Notes: generated by a model from the sequence alone, not told the origin. A stretch of DNA of 64,000 nucleotides from Cenococcum geophilum 1.58 (GCA_001692895.1 KV748247.1:372001-436000), one strand, 5' to 3'; shown: positions 11,685 to 25,793, numbered from the stretch's first letter. Numbers and translations are program-made.

Positions 11685-12105
11685 TATAACGGAACGTTAT
11701 AGCAGGCACTACGATAGACTCGTTATTAGACTAAGTATATAGGTAATATAAATAGAAGTTAATAACGTAATAATAATAGAGTGGTTATCTAATAGATTAA
11801 CTCTAATTGTATTCTAAGAATCACTATAAGAAAGGAACTATTTAGGTAGGGACTATGGTCCTTTAAATACACGACCGTACTCCTAAGAAATCCTCTTTAT
11901 ACGTAAGGTACGTGTGCTCTATCTACTCTATTATAGATTACCTAGATCCCCTTAGATTATATAGATCACGTTATATAACCTCGGTTACCATTTCTCGTCA
12001 TATAGCTCTATCGGTTCTATTCTAGACCGTGCCTAAATTAACCAACTAGCTTCTTCTAACTCTTCCTCAAGTAGTCGTAACATCGTACTTAAAGCGTCCG
12101 TAATA
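11685..12105 (-). repeat. A2 5' LTR (421 bp, reverse orientation)
   Basis: On the plus strand it begins TATAACGG and ends CGTCCGTAATA, the reverse complement of the family A LTR ends. The copy differs from A3 by transitions, mainly at former CA/TG sites. Confidence 0.88.
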
Positions 12106-12109
12106 ATAA

Positions 12110-15100
12110 TACTAGCTATAAATATATAGCTATTACTAAACTTAAAAACTTATAATAATGGAACTAAGACTTTACTAGCTTCTTTTTTGAAAAATTTAGG
12201 CCTTATTAGCGAGCTAGATTAGAATAAAGCCGCTAAAGTTACTACCCTTTAATAAGCTATTTTAGATAAGATTAAAGCCTAGTTAGTAAGTAGAGAATTA
12301 CTAAAAAACCTATCCGAATTTACTATAATATATTAACGAATTAATAAAAACCTTTAATTTAATAAATAGATTTATTCTCTAAAGCTAACTATACCTTATA
12401 TTTAAAACTTTATAAAACTAGTATATACCCTAAAACACGATCCGTCTTTAAGACCTAAAAGCCCTATATATAACTTTATAGACCTTAATACTACCTAATC
12501 TTATATACCCTTAAGAACTAATAAATAAAGAACTTAAGCCGTAAATAGACAATACTTTAGATGCGGTAAAAAGGGATATATTTAAAGAAATTGTTAAACT
12601 TACCCTTTTAAAAAGGCCCGCCGTAGTTCCTTTTAATCCCTAAATCGTACCTATTCTATAAATTATACTTAGTTACTATAAAGTATCTTACTTTTAGTTA
12701 ACTTAGAAAACCAATTATCTTAAGGCTAAGTCGTGCCTTAAGATAAAAAGTAGAAGAGTATATGTATCTAGGCTCTTTTAGCGCTAATATATAATATAAC
12801 TCCCTTAATATACTTAGCAAAATTTAAATACTTAAAAAATAAAAGAAAGTGTAAATCCTAATAGATAGCGGAGCTACTAGTATAGACTTTATTAATATAA
12901 ACGATATAAAAACTTAACGCTTAAATTTTAAGAAACTTAATAAGCCTTAAGGCCTATAAGGCTTTAATAGTAAGCCTTTAATATATAGCGAACTAATATA
13001 CTAAGCTTTTATAAAGATGTAAATAGGTAAACACCTTAAATATATTTCCCTATTTATAATACCCTTAAATTATTATAAAGTAATACTTAAATATAGATGG
13101 CTAAAATAATACAACCCTTTAATTAGCTAGGTTAAAGAAATACTAAAATTTCATATAACCTACTGCTAAAGTTATTACTTAAAACACTACATGCCCTATA
13201 AATATTTATATAACTATTCAAATTTAATATAATATAAATTGCCCTTACTATAAACCTTAAATTAATATAATAAAGTTATAACTATTAATTGTAGTAAAGA
13301 ATGCAAAAATAATATATTAAAACTCCTTGAAATTTATATAATATAAGCCGTACCCTTTTATTTATTAGTAAGGGAAAAAGTTTATAAGATTTTTGATATA
13401 ATACTAGAAGATATTGAAAAGGCGTTAGAACTAAAGTAATATATTAACCCCCAACCTCTTATACCTAAAGAATATTATAATCTAATTAATATATTTAAGA
13501 AATAATTTATAAACTAACTACCCCTATATTAAGATAAGTATAATTTTAAAATAAAACTTAAACCTAGTATAATGCTAAAGTTCGGCCTATTATATAGTAT
13601 ATTATAAGAAGAGCTGCTTATAATATGATAATACCTTATAGAGCACCTAAGAAAGGGATTTATTTACCTTAGTTAATTACTATTCGCCTCGCCTATACTA
13701 TTTATTAAAAAACTTAAAAGAGGCTTAAGGTTCTATATTATTTATTAAGCCCTAAATACGATTATAATTTAAAACTAATATGCAATTCCTCTACTTTAAG
13801 AAACGCTTAACTACTTAATAAAAGCATAATACTTTACAAAGCTTAATGTAGTCGCTACCTTTAATTAAATCTATATTCGCGAAGGAGATAAGAAGTATAT
13901 AGCTTTTTATATATAATAAGGATATTTTAAATACTTAGTAATGCTATTTAGTATAAAGAATGGTCCCGGTACGTTTTAGTAATACGTTAATAATACTCTT
14001 CGCGAATTCCTTAATATATTTGTTACCACGTATATTAATAATATCTTTATTTATTTATCTTTGCTTTTTAAGCATTAAAAGCACATTTAAAATAGTCCTT
14101 AAACGCCTATAAGACGCGGGCTTATAGTATAATATTAAGAAATATAAGTTTTACGCGTCCGAAGTTACGTACTTAGGCCTAATTATATCCTATAACGGAA
14201 TTAAAATAGACCCTATTGCTATAATTATAAACTGGGAAAGTCCTAATAGTATATAAAATATTTAAGGATTTTTAGGATTCGCAAATTTCTATTATTAATT
14301 TATTAATTACTTCTTAAAAACTATATAGCTATTAGTAAACTTAATAGAAAGAATATAAGATTTAAATAGACTACTAAATATAAGCAAGCTTTTAATAACC
14401 TAAAATATTATTTTGTAACTACTTTAATTCTCGCCTACTTTAATCCTGACTTTAAATATATTATTAAAATAGACTTGTCTAATTATATACTAGGAGAAGT
14501 ATTATTATAATATAATAAGAACGGTAAGCTACGCTTAGTAGCCTTTTTTTTTAGAAACTTACCTTTATTAAATTAAACTATAAAATATATAATAAGGAAC
14601 TACTTATAATTATTAGATGCTTTAAATAATAGCGTTTAAAATTTGAAGAATTATTATTTATAATATGCGTATTAACGGACTATAAAAACTTATAGTACTT
14701 TATAACTATAAAGCAATTAATATAACGCTAAATTTATTAGGCCGAATACCTCTTATAATTTAACTTTAAGATTACGTACTAACCTAGCAAACTTAATTAG
14801 AAGCCTAACTTATTAATAAAATAATTATAGAACTTGCTTATAAACGCCTTTAATAAACGGATTATAAATTAATTATAAATTCTACTACTCCCTAAACGCT
14901 TTAAGAAACTACGCCCTATATTTCTAAACGTAGAGCTTAATAGGAATAAATTAGAAATTAATAAATGGGATAGAAAAATTAATAAATTAATAAAGTATAA
15001 ATATAAGAACAATTTCTATATAGTAGATATAATAAAAGTAATTTAAATAGGAAAATAGTAATATAAAGATATTACACACACTAAATATAAAATCTGTAAT

Positions 15101-15798
15101 AATTGGTTATACTATTAATAGAAAATAGTAGTCCCGAATTCTAAACCCTTATAATTTAAGATACTTAAATTTATATACAATTCTCCTATAATAGGGCATC
15201 CTAGCTATATAAAGACCTATAAGATTATCTAATAAGTATATTACTAGCCTATAATGCATAACTATATATTAAAATACGTTTAAGGATACAGAATATGCGT
15301 ATATAGGAAAACCTCTTATATAAAGAAGTAAGGAGTATTTTAACTATTGCCAATTCTAATATAAAGATAGCGAGATATTTTAATTAACTTTATAGTTAAC
15401 CTGCCTAACAGTAATAGATTTATAAATGTTATAGTAATTATTAACTCTCTTATAAAAATACGATATATAATTCCTGTAGGCTTAATTAATGCAATATTAG
15501 TAGCCGAATGTTTTATTAAGTACGTTTTTAAGCTATACGGACTTCTTAATTTAATAATATCCAACTATAGAAGCTAGTTTATTTTAGGCTTCTAGTAAGC
15601 CCTATGTATGCAATTAAGTATATAAATATACTACTTCTACCTATAAAATAACTGGGAAAAGTAGCTGCCTTTAGCTAAGTTTACTACGAATAAAATAAAA
15701 AATAAATTAATAGGCGTAACGCCGTTCTACGTAACCTACGGATAAGACCCTTAACTTAGATTTAAACTATAACCCGAAATTAATATAATAGGACCTAT
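12110..15798 (+). pseudogene. C gag-pol remnant: CCHC knuckle, protease, RT, RNase H, integrase
   Basis: A zinc knuckle reads FRCGKKGYI.RNC at about 12,552-12,597 (the usual His is now Tyr). The protease motif LIDSGATSIDF lies near 12,858-12,892. RT spans about 13,545-14,300, with RFYIIY near 13,730 and the active site TYINNIFIY near 14,030-14,056, where both catalytic Asp are now Asn. RNase H follows at about 14,440-14,760. Integrase begins near 15,180 (GHPSYIKTYK), contains FIVNLP and ISNYRS segments near 15,375-15,570, and is cut at 15,798 by A3. Stops and frame breaks are dense, so the gene is non-functional. Confidence 0.82.
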
Positions 15799-16217
15799 TG
15801 TAATGAAGCCTTATAGTAGGAACTACGGTGGACTTATTAATAGGCCGGGTATATAGGTAAATAAGAAGTTAACAACGTAATAATAACTAGTAGAGTAGTT
15901 GCCTAATAGATTAACTCTAATTATATTCTAAGATTTACTATAAAGGAGAGAACTATTTAGGTAGGGACTATGGTCCTTTAAATATATAACCATACTCCTA
16001 AGAAATCCCCTTATACGTAAGATATATATTATACATGTTATATATACGTTCCCTTTATATACTGCGTATACTTCGTATAACGTTATATAACCTTAGTTAC
16101 TATTCCTCGTTATATAGCTCTATTAGCTCTATTTTAGACTATACCTAAATTAACTAACTAGCTTCTTCTAACTCTTCTCTAAGTAGTTATAATATTATAC
16201 TTAAAGCGTCCATAACA
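15799..16217 (-). repeat. A3 3' LTR (419 bp)
   Basis: On the plus strand it starts TGTAATGAAGCC and ends GTCCATAACA. A pyrimidine run just to its right (about 16,218-16,236) is the reverse complement of the polypurine tract. Confidence 0.92.
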
Positions 16218-16939
16218 CTATCTCCTTCCTCTTTATCTTTGTCCTTAAAGATTTAAAATATCTTTAAGTTATTTACTAGAGGTATAATATCCGTCTAATT
16301 AATTTAGTTAATATTATTACTTATAATACTAAAGGCTCCTTCCTCCTTATAGGCGCAACGTTATGCTCGCACTATTACTATAATATTATCTCTTAGTAAG
16401 ATTATACTATCTTTATATTCTTGTTATTTAAAAAAGGGGTTAGTCTATATTGCGTTAGTAAGTCTATCTTTACAACAACTATCCTCTTACTTAAAGAGCA
16501 CTAAAGCAAATATTTATTTATTCTATAATATTTACTCTATCTTTAATGCTAAATATACGTGACCTATTACTCTTAATAGTCGTCTGGTTCCTTAACTTAT
16601 CTATCTTAAGGTCTTATATTTAATTTACTGCTACGTAGCTAGATAGTAAACTGTCTTAAGCCCTTACTAAGTTAGAATATTCTTATAATGTGGAGTAGAA
16701 GGCTCTTAAAGCCCATATTGCGGCGTCTGCTTAGTTACTCCGTCTTAAGAAAGTTTATAAGAAGGTTTGTTTTAAGGAATAGAAACTTATAAAATAAGGT
16801 TTATAGAAACTTAGTAATAAAAGAACGGATTCTCTTCTAACTAAGAAGGAAATGGATTTAAGTAGTTCGGTAACTACTCTTCTTAGGTCCCCCTTAGATA
16901 ATTTATTTTTTAGCGATTCTTCTTTATTAATACTGCCCG

Positions 16940-19900
16940 ACCTAATTTCTTCTAATACTCTTATACCTTTCTTATAGCGTTTTTTAAATTCTCTAGTAGT
17001 TCCTAGGTGGTTTTATTATAGCCTATCTACTTAACCTTATACTATGTTTTATTATTAATATCCTTATAACTAACAATCTTTAAAACTTACTATTTATCTT
17101 CCTCTTATCCTCTATATATGTCTGCTTTATAAACTAGTAGCTTAATATTCCTATATACTGGCTCTAGTATTATAATATGCTATATAGGGTAGATCTTTAT
17201 CTTAGCTAGTAGGTTTAACTTAAACGTAACCAGTAAAATCCTCTAAATAATTTTAAAGGGTCTTAGTCTAACGTGGTCCAACTTCTTACTTAGCCGTTAA
17301 CTTTTAAAATTTTTATATAATAGCTATACTTTATCTCCCTCCTTAAGATCTAGTCCCTTAGATCTCTTAGCATTATAGTACCTTTTTATTCTTTTTATAC
17401 TTTCTTTACTAATTCTATAAGGTCTATATAAAGATTTATTAATTTCTTTATTCTTTCTTTAGCTATACTACTCGTTTTCTTCGCTTACTATAGTAATAAC
17501 AATGTTTTTAGCTTATATCCATAATTTACCTTAAATAATAATATGCCTATTCCTTCCTATAGTGTTATATTGTATATAAACTATATAACTAGTAATAACA
17601 ATACCTAATTATTCTGTGTATAATTAATATAATACCTTAGATACTATTCTAGCGTCTAATTTAATCTTTTTATTTAACCGTCTGTCTGCGGATAATATAC
17701 AGTAGAAGTTACTACTTAAACTCCTTGCTCCGCTAAGAATACCTCCTAAAATGCTACTATAAATCTTAAATCTCTATCCAATATAATCTTACTTAGTACT
17801 CTATATCTTATAAATACTTCTTTAATATAGATTCTAGCGATATCTTTTACTAAGATTTCTTTTATGTATGCTATAAAGTATTCCTACTTTATAAGCTTAT
17901 CCACTATTACTAAGATTATATTATAATCTTATCCGGTAATAGGGTCTTTTAACTTTAATAACTTAATAATAAAGTTCTATAATATAACCATTCATAGTCT
18001 CTCTAGTATTTTAATAGGTTATAGCCCTCTATATAGCTTATACCTTATTAGTTTATTCCTTTAGCAATCTAGATACTTTTTTATTACTTTTCTTATAATA
18101 TTCTAGATTCCGTTAATAATATATTCTTCCTAAAGTCTTAATACTAAGCCTATTACTCTATTATGTTCTTAAGTAACTCCCTTATAGAATTCTTCTATAA
18201 ATTATTCTGCTATATTTCTTAGGATATACTTCGCTTTTTAATTCTTATATATATCTATTTATAAATCTTCTAGCTATACTTTTAGAATCCTTCATTTCTA
18301 AAAGCTTTTTAGTATCTTATAGACTCTTTCTAGTTTATTATCCTTTTAAGTTACTGCTAGCTTAGGGTAATTATACCTAATTAATCTATCCTTATCTCTG
18401 CGTAGTATTGCTCCTAATAGTTTCTTATTATTCTATAGTTTAGCCTTTCTACTAAGTATATCTACTCTTATATTCTTAGTTCCTTTAGTATACTAAATTT
18501 TAAAATAATATTCTGTAAGTATTTCTGCCTATCTAACCTATCTTTAATTAAGTTCTTTTATTATTAGGAACCCCGTTAGGTTCTTATAATTCGTCTTAAC
18601 TATAAATAGTTTCTCTACACCTTATAAGAATGCTCTCTATTTCTTAAGTGCTGTAACTATACCTAATAACTCCTTATTATAGACGTTATAGTTTAACTCT
18701 AGTAGTATTATCTTTCTACTATAGTATACTACTAGATGCTATACGTCCTTATACTTCTATAGCAAATATACTCTTAGTATATAGTTTAATACGTCTGTCT
18801 CTATAACCGTATCTAGTCCTAGTTAATAGATCTTAAGGATTAGCTCCTAGGTAAATAACTCCTTAAGTTCCTTAAATAACTTCTTTTACTTATCTCTCTA
18901 TGCCTATAGTTTCTCTTTCTTTATAAGCCTAGTAAATAGTTTAATATTCTTTAACTGCTATATTATAAACCTCCTATAGTAGTTATAAAACCCTAAAAAT
19001 AACCTTAACTATATTATATTCTCTAGTTCTTATTAACTTACTATAGCTTTAATCTTCTTTAGGTCTATATTAATATAACCTAGTTTAATAATAAATCTAA
19101 TAAAATCGGTCTTTCTTATAAAGAACTTATATTTCTTAATTGCTACTAGCATCTATTCTTTTTATAGTCTCTTTAAAACCTATTTAATATATTCCCTATA
19201 TTCTTCCTTAGTTATTAAGTAGATAATAATATTGTTAAGGTATACTATAATAAACTTATTAAGATATTCTCCTAATATACTATTAATTCGTTTCTAAAAT
19301 ATTGCTAGTGTATTTATCAATCTAAATTGTATAACTAATAGTTTATATAGTCCTTCTCTTAACCTAAAGGCTGCCTTTTATTTATCGCCTTTCTTAATCC
19401 TAATTTAATAGTACGCCTATCTTAGATCTATCTTTATAAAGATTTACGCGTTACTTATTCTATCTTAAATTTCGCTAATTAAGGGTAAAGGATACCTATT
19501 CTTTTAAGTAATGCTATTTAACTATTTATAGTTAATACAAAACCTAAGCTTTTTATTTTTCTTTAGTACGAATAGTACTGGATAACCTACTAATAACTGC
19601 GATGGTCTAATATATCCCTTTTATAAGTTTTCTTAGATAAACTCTTTAAGTACTCTACCTTCTTCTTTAGTAAGTTTATAGATTAGAAAGAACCTTAGAC
19701 TTATTTTTAGTTCTAACTCTATTTTATAGTTCTATACTATATAATCTACTAGCTTTTTACTTTTTAAGCTCTATAGTTTTTTGCTATACTTATAGTATCT
19801 CTTTAGTATATAATTTAAGCCTTACTTAGTCTCTTTATATATTGCCCTAACTTAGTACTATACTAACTTAGTTTGCTATTATATTTTACAGCATTAAGTA

Positions 19901-22100
19901 TCTCTAATATCGACCTAACCTATAATTTAATTGATTTTTAGGTTAAATTTCTATAACTAAGGCATACCTAATACTGCCTTATCCTGTCCTAATAGTAGGA
20001 TATTAAAAGATATCTTAATTTGTCTCCCTTTAATGGTTATCTAAATAGGTCCTATTTTAAGATTAATAATCCCTCCTCTATAGGCTATTAGATCTCCTAA
20101 AATTATAACTAATAGGTAAGATTACTTTTTCTATCCATAAGGTAATCCTATTTTTTTAACTGCTACTAGTAAGATATAGTTCCGCGTTACTCTACTATAT
20201 ATTAGCGCTTTAAACTACTAATCTTACTAATTAACTTTTAAATTTAGGTATTATTCTTAAATTTCTTTAAGGGTTTAAGGCTCTACTACTAGCTCCCTTT
20301 AGTTCTATAAACCTTTACTTTTCCTAACTATTAGCTACTTAATTCTATTATACTTAGCTTACTTTTTAGCTAATACCTAGTTCGCTTTTTATCTTTAATA
20401 TACTATAGACACATATTCTCTAGGCATTCCCACTACTATTATTTATCTAAGTATTCTTCTGTAAGGAATCTTTCTAGTTAAAATACTAAACTTCCTTCCT
20501 CTTAGACTTCTGCTAGATGCCATCTATATATATACTTAGTATTCCTATATTATTACTTATCTATTATCTAATATATCCTTATAGGGTATTTCCAATTCTT
20601 TTTCTTTAAATTTTTATATATCTTATATATATCGTCTATATATACAATCTATAATAGCATATAGTATACTAGGTGCTTTAGGTTAACTCTTAACTTATCT
20701 TTATCTTTAAGTTTAAACCTTTATTATACTAATCTAAACGTTATAACTTTATTTATAGGTACTAAGATGCGTCTTTTACTTCTTTAGTCCTCTGATTATT
20801 CCTCTAAATCCTTTAATATTATAATTAAGGCTCCTTTAATATAATTTATAGCCTTTTCTATAATTAGGTAGTCTTAGATAACTTATTTATCTAACTATAT
20901 ATAGAAATCTTCCTACTTATTATTATATCGTTGCCTATACCACTTTTAGTATAGCTATTAAAGTATATACGGCTTGTCCGTAAGGAAGTATCTTCTTATT
21001 ACTATATTATAACAGCCTTTAGTATATTATTTTTTGAACCTAGTAGGGATTCCTAAATCCTCTTTATCTTCTAGTTTAGTAAGCCACTTAGCTCTTAATA
21101 TGCCTATCCTAGGCCTATTAGTAATTCATTATACTAGTACTCTATCCTTTATACGTCCTAATATACTAAATCTCTTATTTAGTTTCTGTTCTTACTATAC
21201 GATAATTCTCTATCTAAATTCTTCTATAGTTTCTTTTGGTTTGCGTCTTACGCTTAAATCCTTAAAGTCTTCTTACTTCTTAATCTTAGTATTAACTTTT
21301 TAATCTTTAGGCCGAATACTATATTCCCCTAGTAAGTCTTCTAAATATATATATCTATCTCCTAGTCTAATTACTGTTTATATTATAGATTCTCTAATCT
21401 ATAAAGAAGCCTCTTGCCTCTTATTTATAGGTATTCTTATTTATACTCTAAATTCTTAACCCCTTTAGATTCTTAATCCTAAGCTTACTTCTATCTTAAG
21501 CTTTACTTTAGCCTTAGTCCAACTAGGCTTACTTAGTGTTCTTATCTTGTTTTAAGAATCTTAAATCTCACTTATCTTATCCTAAGAATCTTATGCCTTT
21601 AGGAAACTTCGTCCTAAGCTTATTTATATATTACTAAACTAAGCCGTTACTCTACTCTATTAGTTATTATCTATTATAGGTTCTTAAGCTTACCTTATCT
21701 CTTCTTAAAAATCTTAGTTGTCTCTTATTTTATCTTAAGAATCTTAAGCCTTTAGCCTTTTGCCTTTATTAAGTGCTAAAGTGGTTTGCTATTCTACTTC
21801 TCTTATATCTTATAAAGCAATAAATATTATATCTAGTAGGGTTTTAATCCCTACTAATATTCCCTATTTTATAGTGGAATTATCCTCTACCTCTAGTATA
21901 ACATCTCTAAGGTCTACTTATTCCTAGTAAACGGCTTTTATTGCCTTATTATTATGAAATATTTCGCCTATATTAAAGTTATTATCCTTAATATCCAATC
22001 TATAAACTAGTTTATTAGTTCCTCTATATCTTATAGATTATAGCTCTTATAGCTAATAGCTTACGCTATACTTAGCGTCCTTATAAATTTAGTATACGTT
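16940..22100 (-). pseudogene. A3 pol remnant: protease, RT, RNase H, integrase, chromodomain
   Basis: Read on the minus strand, RT contains LRFCINYKQLN near 19,500-19,548 and an active site YLNN near 19,223-19,245. RNase H (ETDVLNYIL) lies near 18,780-18,805. The integrase zinc region is at about 18,100-18,230 and its core at about 17,600-17,970, and a chromodomain-like end lies near 17,000-17,090. The protease is expected near 20,000-20,400 but I could not place its active site. TAG/TAA codons occur throughout, mostly at Gln/Trp positions, so no functional protein is possible. Coordinates of the ends are approximate. Confidence 0.85.
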
Positions 22101-22219
22101 ATTATAATAGAACGTAAAACTTCTAATTAAATATTCCTTTGTTCCTCGTAGTATATTATTATCCCTCTATGCGTATATATCGTTTACTAGTCTTATACCT
22201 TTTACTATATAGTAACTTT

Positions 22220-23273
22220 AACCGCTTCTATAGTCTCTAATATAATAACCCTATTTTCCGCAATTTATATAAGCTCCTTTTTTAAACCATTTTTCTTGTT
22301 ATAGAGTCTGCCTAAACGTCTTTTACTATTAAGATCCCTAGTTTAGCCTCTACTTCTTAGACCTTTAATTACTTAATCCTTATCCTTTAGGTTTTTATAA
22401 TTTCTTATTCTATTTCTTAAATTCTCTAGTACCACTTAGGTCTATTAGCTCTGCGCTATACTATAGTTTTTAATTTAGCTTCTGTTGTTACGTACTCTAC
22501 GCCTTATATAACTATAAAACTCTATCCTAGCCTCTCTTAGCCTGTTCCCTTTAGTAAATCTAATTGTTAATCTTAATCGCTTAATCTATTAGTTCCTATA
22601 GGGTATCTATATCTTCCATTAGGATAATTACGTCCTAGACTTTAGCCTTAAGTCCCTGTTTATACTATGCTATAAGTACCCTATTATTCGACTCTATTTA
22701 TATTACTAATGTCTGGAACTATATTATATACTTAATTGCTAAGGTTCATTATATAATATTTTAGAGTTTTCTTTCCGCTATAGTTGTTGCCTCTAGGCCT
22801 TTAAATATTTATATAAGTTGTTTTATAAATCCATTCTAGCTTAAAAACATAAACCGTACTTCTTAATTAGTAGTTATTATACCATTCGCTTATATCTTTA
22901 TAAGGTAAAGCTTAAACTATTTAAGTGCCCTTCCTGTTAAGAATAGTCCTATATACACTATTTAATCTATAGGTATTACTAGCTTTACTCCTTTCTGTGC
23001 TACCTTAAAGTGCATTTATATAAGAAATCCTTTAAGCTTTAATCTCTTTCCTAAGTATCTTTTAATTAATGGTAACTTAACCTTTACTGCGCCTATCCCA
23101 TTAATCCTATTTTCTAACGTTACATTGTTTTCTGTTAACTAGTTAACTATCTTTTATAACTATCTAACCGTTATAGGTTACTATAAGTTAGTGTCTATTA
23201 TACTAGTGTCGTTACCTAACCTTAAAGTAGTTGCCGCCGTTAATGGCGTCGTAGTGGCTGCTTTTGGTGGCAT
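22220..23273 (-). pseudogene. A3 gag remnant with zinc knuckle
   Basis: The start is the ATG at 23,273 (MPPKAATTTPLTAATTLR), about 40 bases inside the 5' LTR. The central region matches retrotransposon Gag proteins (FLTGRALK, EVRFMF, YKQGLKA, then a REQAKRG-like basic stretch). A knuckle of the INCGK.GYYIRDYRS type lies near 22,230-22,280. Roughly 350 residues were encoded. It is the best-preserved family A gag here, but is broken by many stops. Confidence 0.82.
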
Positions 23274-23314
23274 ATTATTCGACTTTATTAATACTGTAAC
23301 CTTAGTAGTAAATA

Positions 23315-23734
23315 TATAACGAAGCCTTATAGTAGGAACTATGGTGGACTTATTAATGGGCCGGGTATATAGGTAAATAAAAAGTTAATAACGTAATAAT
23401 AACTAGTAGAGTGGTTGCCTAATAGATTAACTCTAATTATATTCTAAGATTTACTATAAAGGAGAGAACTATTTAGGTAGGGACTGTGGTTCTTTAAATA
23501 CACAACCGTACTCCTAAGAAATCCCCTTTATACGTAAGATACGTATTATACGTGTTATACGTACGTTCCCTTCGTACACTGTATATACTGCATATAACGT
23601 TATATGACCTTAGTTACTATTCCTCGTTATATAGCTCTATTGGCTCTATCCTGGACCGTGCCTAAATTAATTAACTAGCTTCTTTTAACTCTTCTCTAAG
23701 TAGTTATAACATTGTACTTAAAGCGTCCGTAACA
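23315..23734 (-). repeat. A3 5' LTR (420 bp)
   Basis: It starts TATAACGAAGCC and ends GTCCGTAACA on the plus strand, and pairs with 15,799-16,217. It is flanked on the right by CCTAT. Confidence 0.92.
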
Positions 23735-23739
23735 CCTAT

Positions 23740-24330
23740 AATTAAGAGAATTTAACTAATTAATACGTATAACTTTACTAATTAAATTAAGTAGTTAATG
23801 GAATTATTATAAAGTAAATTAGCGTATACTTAAATAATATAGAAATAGTATATAAATAAAGAACGAGCTCCCGCGTGGGACTTTAAGGAAGGTAATATAG
23901 TTTACCTAAATATATAAAACCTAAAGACTTAATAACCCTTAAAGAAACTAGACTAGAAGTTTACGGGCCTATACCAAATTTAAAAAAAACTAAGCTCGTA
24001 CGCTTATAAGCTTAAACTACAAAAAAAAATTTAACGTTTTATATAAACTTAATATAACCCTTAAAGGGTAAACCTATAACTCGTGAAGTGCTACTATTAC
24101 CTCCTATAATTGTTAATAACGGTAATAGTTCTTACTTTATTAACTTAATTAACAATATAAAATAGATGATATAGTCCAAATAATTTAAATTTCTTATTAA
24201 ATAGGAAGGATATAAAATATAAACTTAAAAACTTTATAAGTAAATTAAGACGAATATGCCTTCCCTAGTAAAAGAATTCCACGAGGACCATTCTTTATAG
24301 CCTTTTTTAGCTAAATAGACACGATATAAA
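23740..24330 (+). pseudogene. C integrase C-terminus and chromodomain-like tail
   Basis: This continues C's integrase after A3. It contains KERAPAWDFKEGNIVYLN near 23,847-23,905, the post-core part that precedes the chromodomain in this lineage. A degraded segment near 24,190-24,310 reads FLINRKDIKYKLKNF and then MPSLVKEFHEDH, which fits a chromodomain end. Confidence 0.65.
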
Positions 24331-24490
24331 GGTAAATAACTGCCACCTAATATAAATATATAAAATAAGATAGTAAGAAGCTTAAATTTAAAAAGAACTT
24401 AAAATATATTACGACGTTTGTAACACGGTTATATAATATATAAAATATTAAGGAACTTTAACTAAATTAAATTGTTTTAGACCTTTGGCT

Positions 24491-24508
24491 AAAGGGTAGG
24501 GGGGGTAC
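24491..24508 (+). promoter_or_regulatory. C polypurine tract
   Basis: AAAGGGTAGGGGGGGTAC lies directly before the 3' LTR start, the expected position for the plus-strand primer. Confidence 0.65.
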
Positions 24509-24860
24509 TATAACGGGACTAGCCCAGTTATAGTAGGAATGCCTTAGTAAAATACTTAACAGATAAATTCTAACGCTTTAATTAAATTCTACTAAATTCT
24601 GCTAGCTTAATCGACTTCTATTAAATTCTGTCAGCTTAATTAACTTCTATTAAGTTCTACTAAATTAAGCAAATCCTATTAAAGTCTATATACGCATTGA
24701 CTACCAAGACCCCTAACTATTTAATTATATAATTCTCTTATTATTCCTTTCTCTTATTAATATAACGTCTTGTTCTTAGTAAGAGCTATATACCCTTAAA
24801 TTTAGATAGAATTTATATCGTTCCTTTAAATATTTCCTAAAGTCTCTTCGCGCCCTAACA
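24509..24860 (+). repeat. C 3' LTR (352 bp)
   Basis: It starts TATAACGGGACTAG (ancestral TGTAACGGG) and ends CGCCCTAACA. The partner LTR is left of the window, so the left boundary rests on the polypurine tract and the TG..CA rule. It contains short internal direct repeats of the type TAAATTCT(A/G)(C/T)(C/T) near 24,590-24,665. Confidence 0.75.
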
Positions 24861-25248
24861 GCTAGTAAGCCTTACTCGTTTAATATTAGGGAGCATTTCG
24901 TGGAAGATTTTTATAAGGGAATAACTTAAGAACACAATAGAGTAATAAGCTTAGTGTTAAGACTTTAGGAAGAATATATTATTAATAAAATTTAGGGCAT
25001 AGCTAGAAAAGTAATAAAAAAGTGTTTAGATTGCTAAAGAAATAAACTAATAAGGTATAAGCTATATAAAGGGCTATAACCTATTAAAATACTAAAGAGA
25101 CTATAGGAGGTTATATTATAGGACTTTATTATTAAGTTATTAAAGTTAAAAAATTCTATTACTAGATAAGAATATAATATAATCTTAGTAATAGTAAACA
25201 AGTTAACTAAATAGGGCTACTTTATAGCATGCATAGAAGAAATCTTAG

Positions 25249-25519
25249 TGTATAATTACAGCACCTGTTGTACCTAGTGCGTGCCTACGCGTTCGGTACG
25301 CCAGGTACGCGTTTACGCGTTCGGTGCACTAACTACTTACTTACGCGTCTGGTGCACTTATAAAGCACTAACTAATTAGGGGGAGGACGCATTAGTATAT
25401 AGACCACGTAGTCTGCTTTATATAATCGACAGTTACTATTATCTAAAAGAGCATACGATACTACACGTATTTCGTGCCCCTGGATCTGACTCACTCGTGC
25501 TATTAAATTAGTACGAACA
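25249..25519 (+). repeat. D 5' LTR (271 bp)
   Basis: It starts TGTATAATTACAGCACC and ends AGTACGAACA. It contains repeated ACGCGTTCGGT(A/G)C words near 25,288-25,330 and keeps many CG dinucleotides. Confidence 0.95.
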
Positions 25520-25793
25520 CTGATTAATGAGCGCGCACAGATTAGCAACTACTTAATACCTCCCCCCGAGTAATATACGATAGTGACCACCTGTTTAGAC
25601 TCCTAGTACGACCTGCTAGAAGGTTAGAAGTCGGGGATTACGGACTATCACTAACTCTGTATACTTATTTAAGTCTTAATATGGTTTACCGGAAGTTATA
25701 AACGTAAATACAGACCTTTACGGAACCCCCTATCCTTAACCCCCTTAAACCCTAACCCTCTTCGGACCTTACGGAAACCCCCTACCCTTCTAT

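Larger units (their letters stand above)
10849..12105 (-). mobile_element. A2: 5' part of a family A chromovirus in opposite orientation
   Basis: Only the gag and 5' LTR of this minus-strand copy are in the window; the rest continues left of A1's missing 5' end. It matches A3 at about 22,490-23,734. It ends at 12,105 against the gag of element C, so A2 sits in C and was itself split by A1. Confidence 0.85.
15799..23734 (-). mobile_element. A3: complete family A chromovirus, 7.94 kb, nested in C
   Basis: LTRs of 419-420 bp at both ends flank gag and pol in reverse orientation. The target duplication CCTAT is perfect (15,794-15,798 and 23,735-23,739). Joining the flanks restores C's integrase reading. 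This is the only full-length family A copy in the window and serves as the reference for A1, A2 and A4. Confidence 0.94.
12106..24860 (+). mobile_element. C: Ty3/gypsy chromovirus, 5' end outside window, interrupted by A3
   Basis: Visible parts are gag from the A2 insertion point (12,106), then protease, RT, RNase H and integrase up to 15,798. After A3 (15,799-23,734) come the integrase tail, a chromodomain-like end and a 352-bp 3' LTR ending at 24,860. The base after the LTR continues family A integrase sequence (A4), so C inserted into A4. C is one of the most heavily RIP-altered layers here, with very high AT content and long TA runs. Confidence 0.85.

Noticed and set aside
15340-15564. 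Minus-strand 74-codon frame
   Set aside because: Antisense shadow of the C integrase; no domain of its own.
25735-25760. CCCTAA-type words near the D leader
   Set aside because: Only two telomere-like units within a retroelement leader; no array, so not an interstitial telomere.
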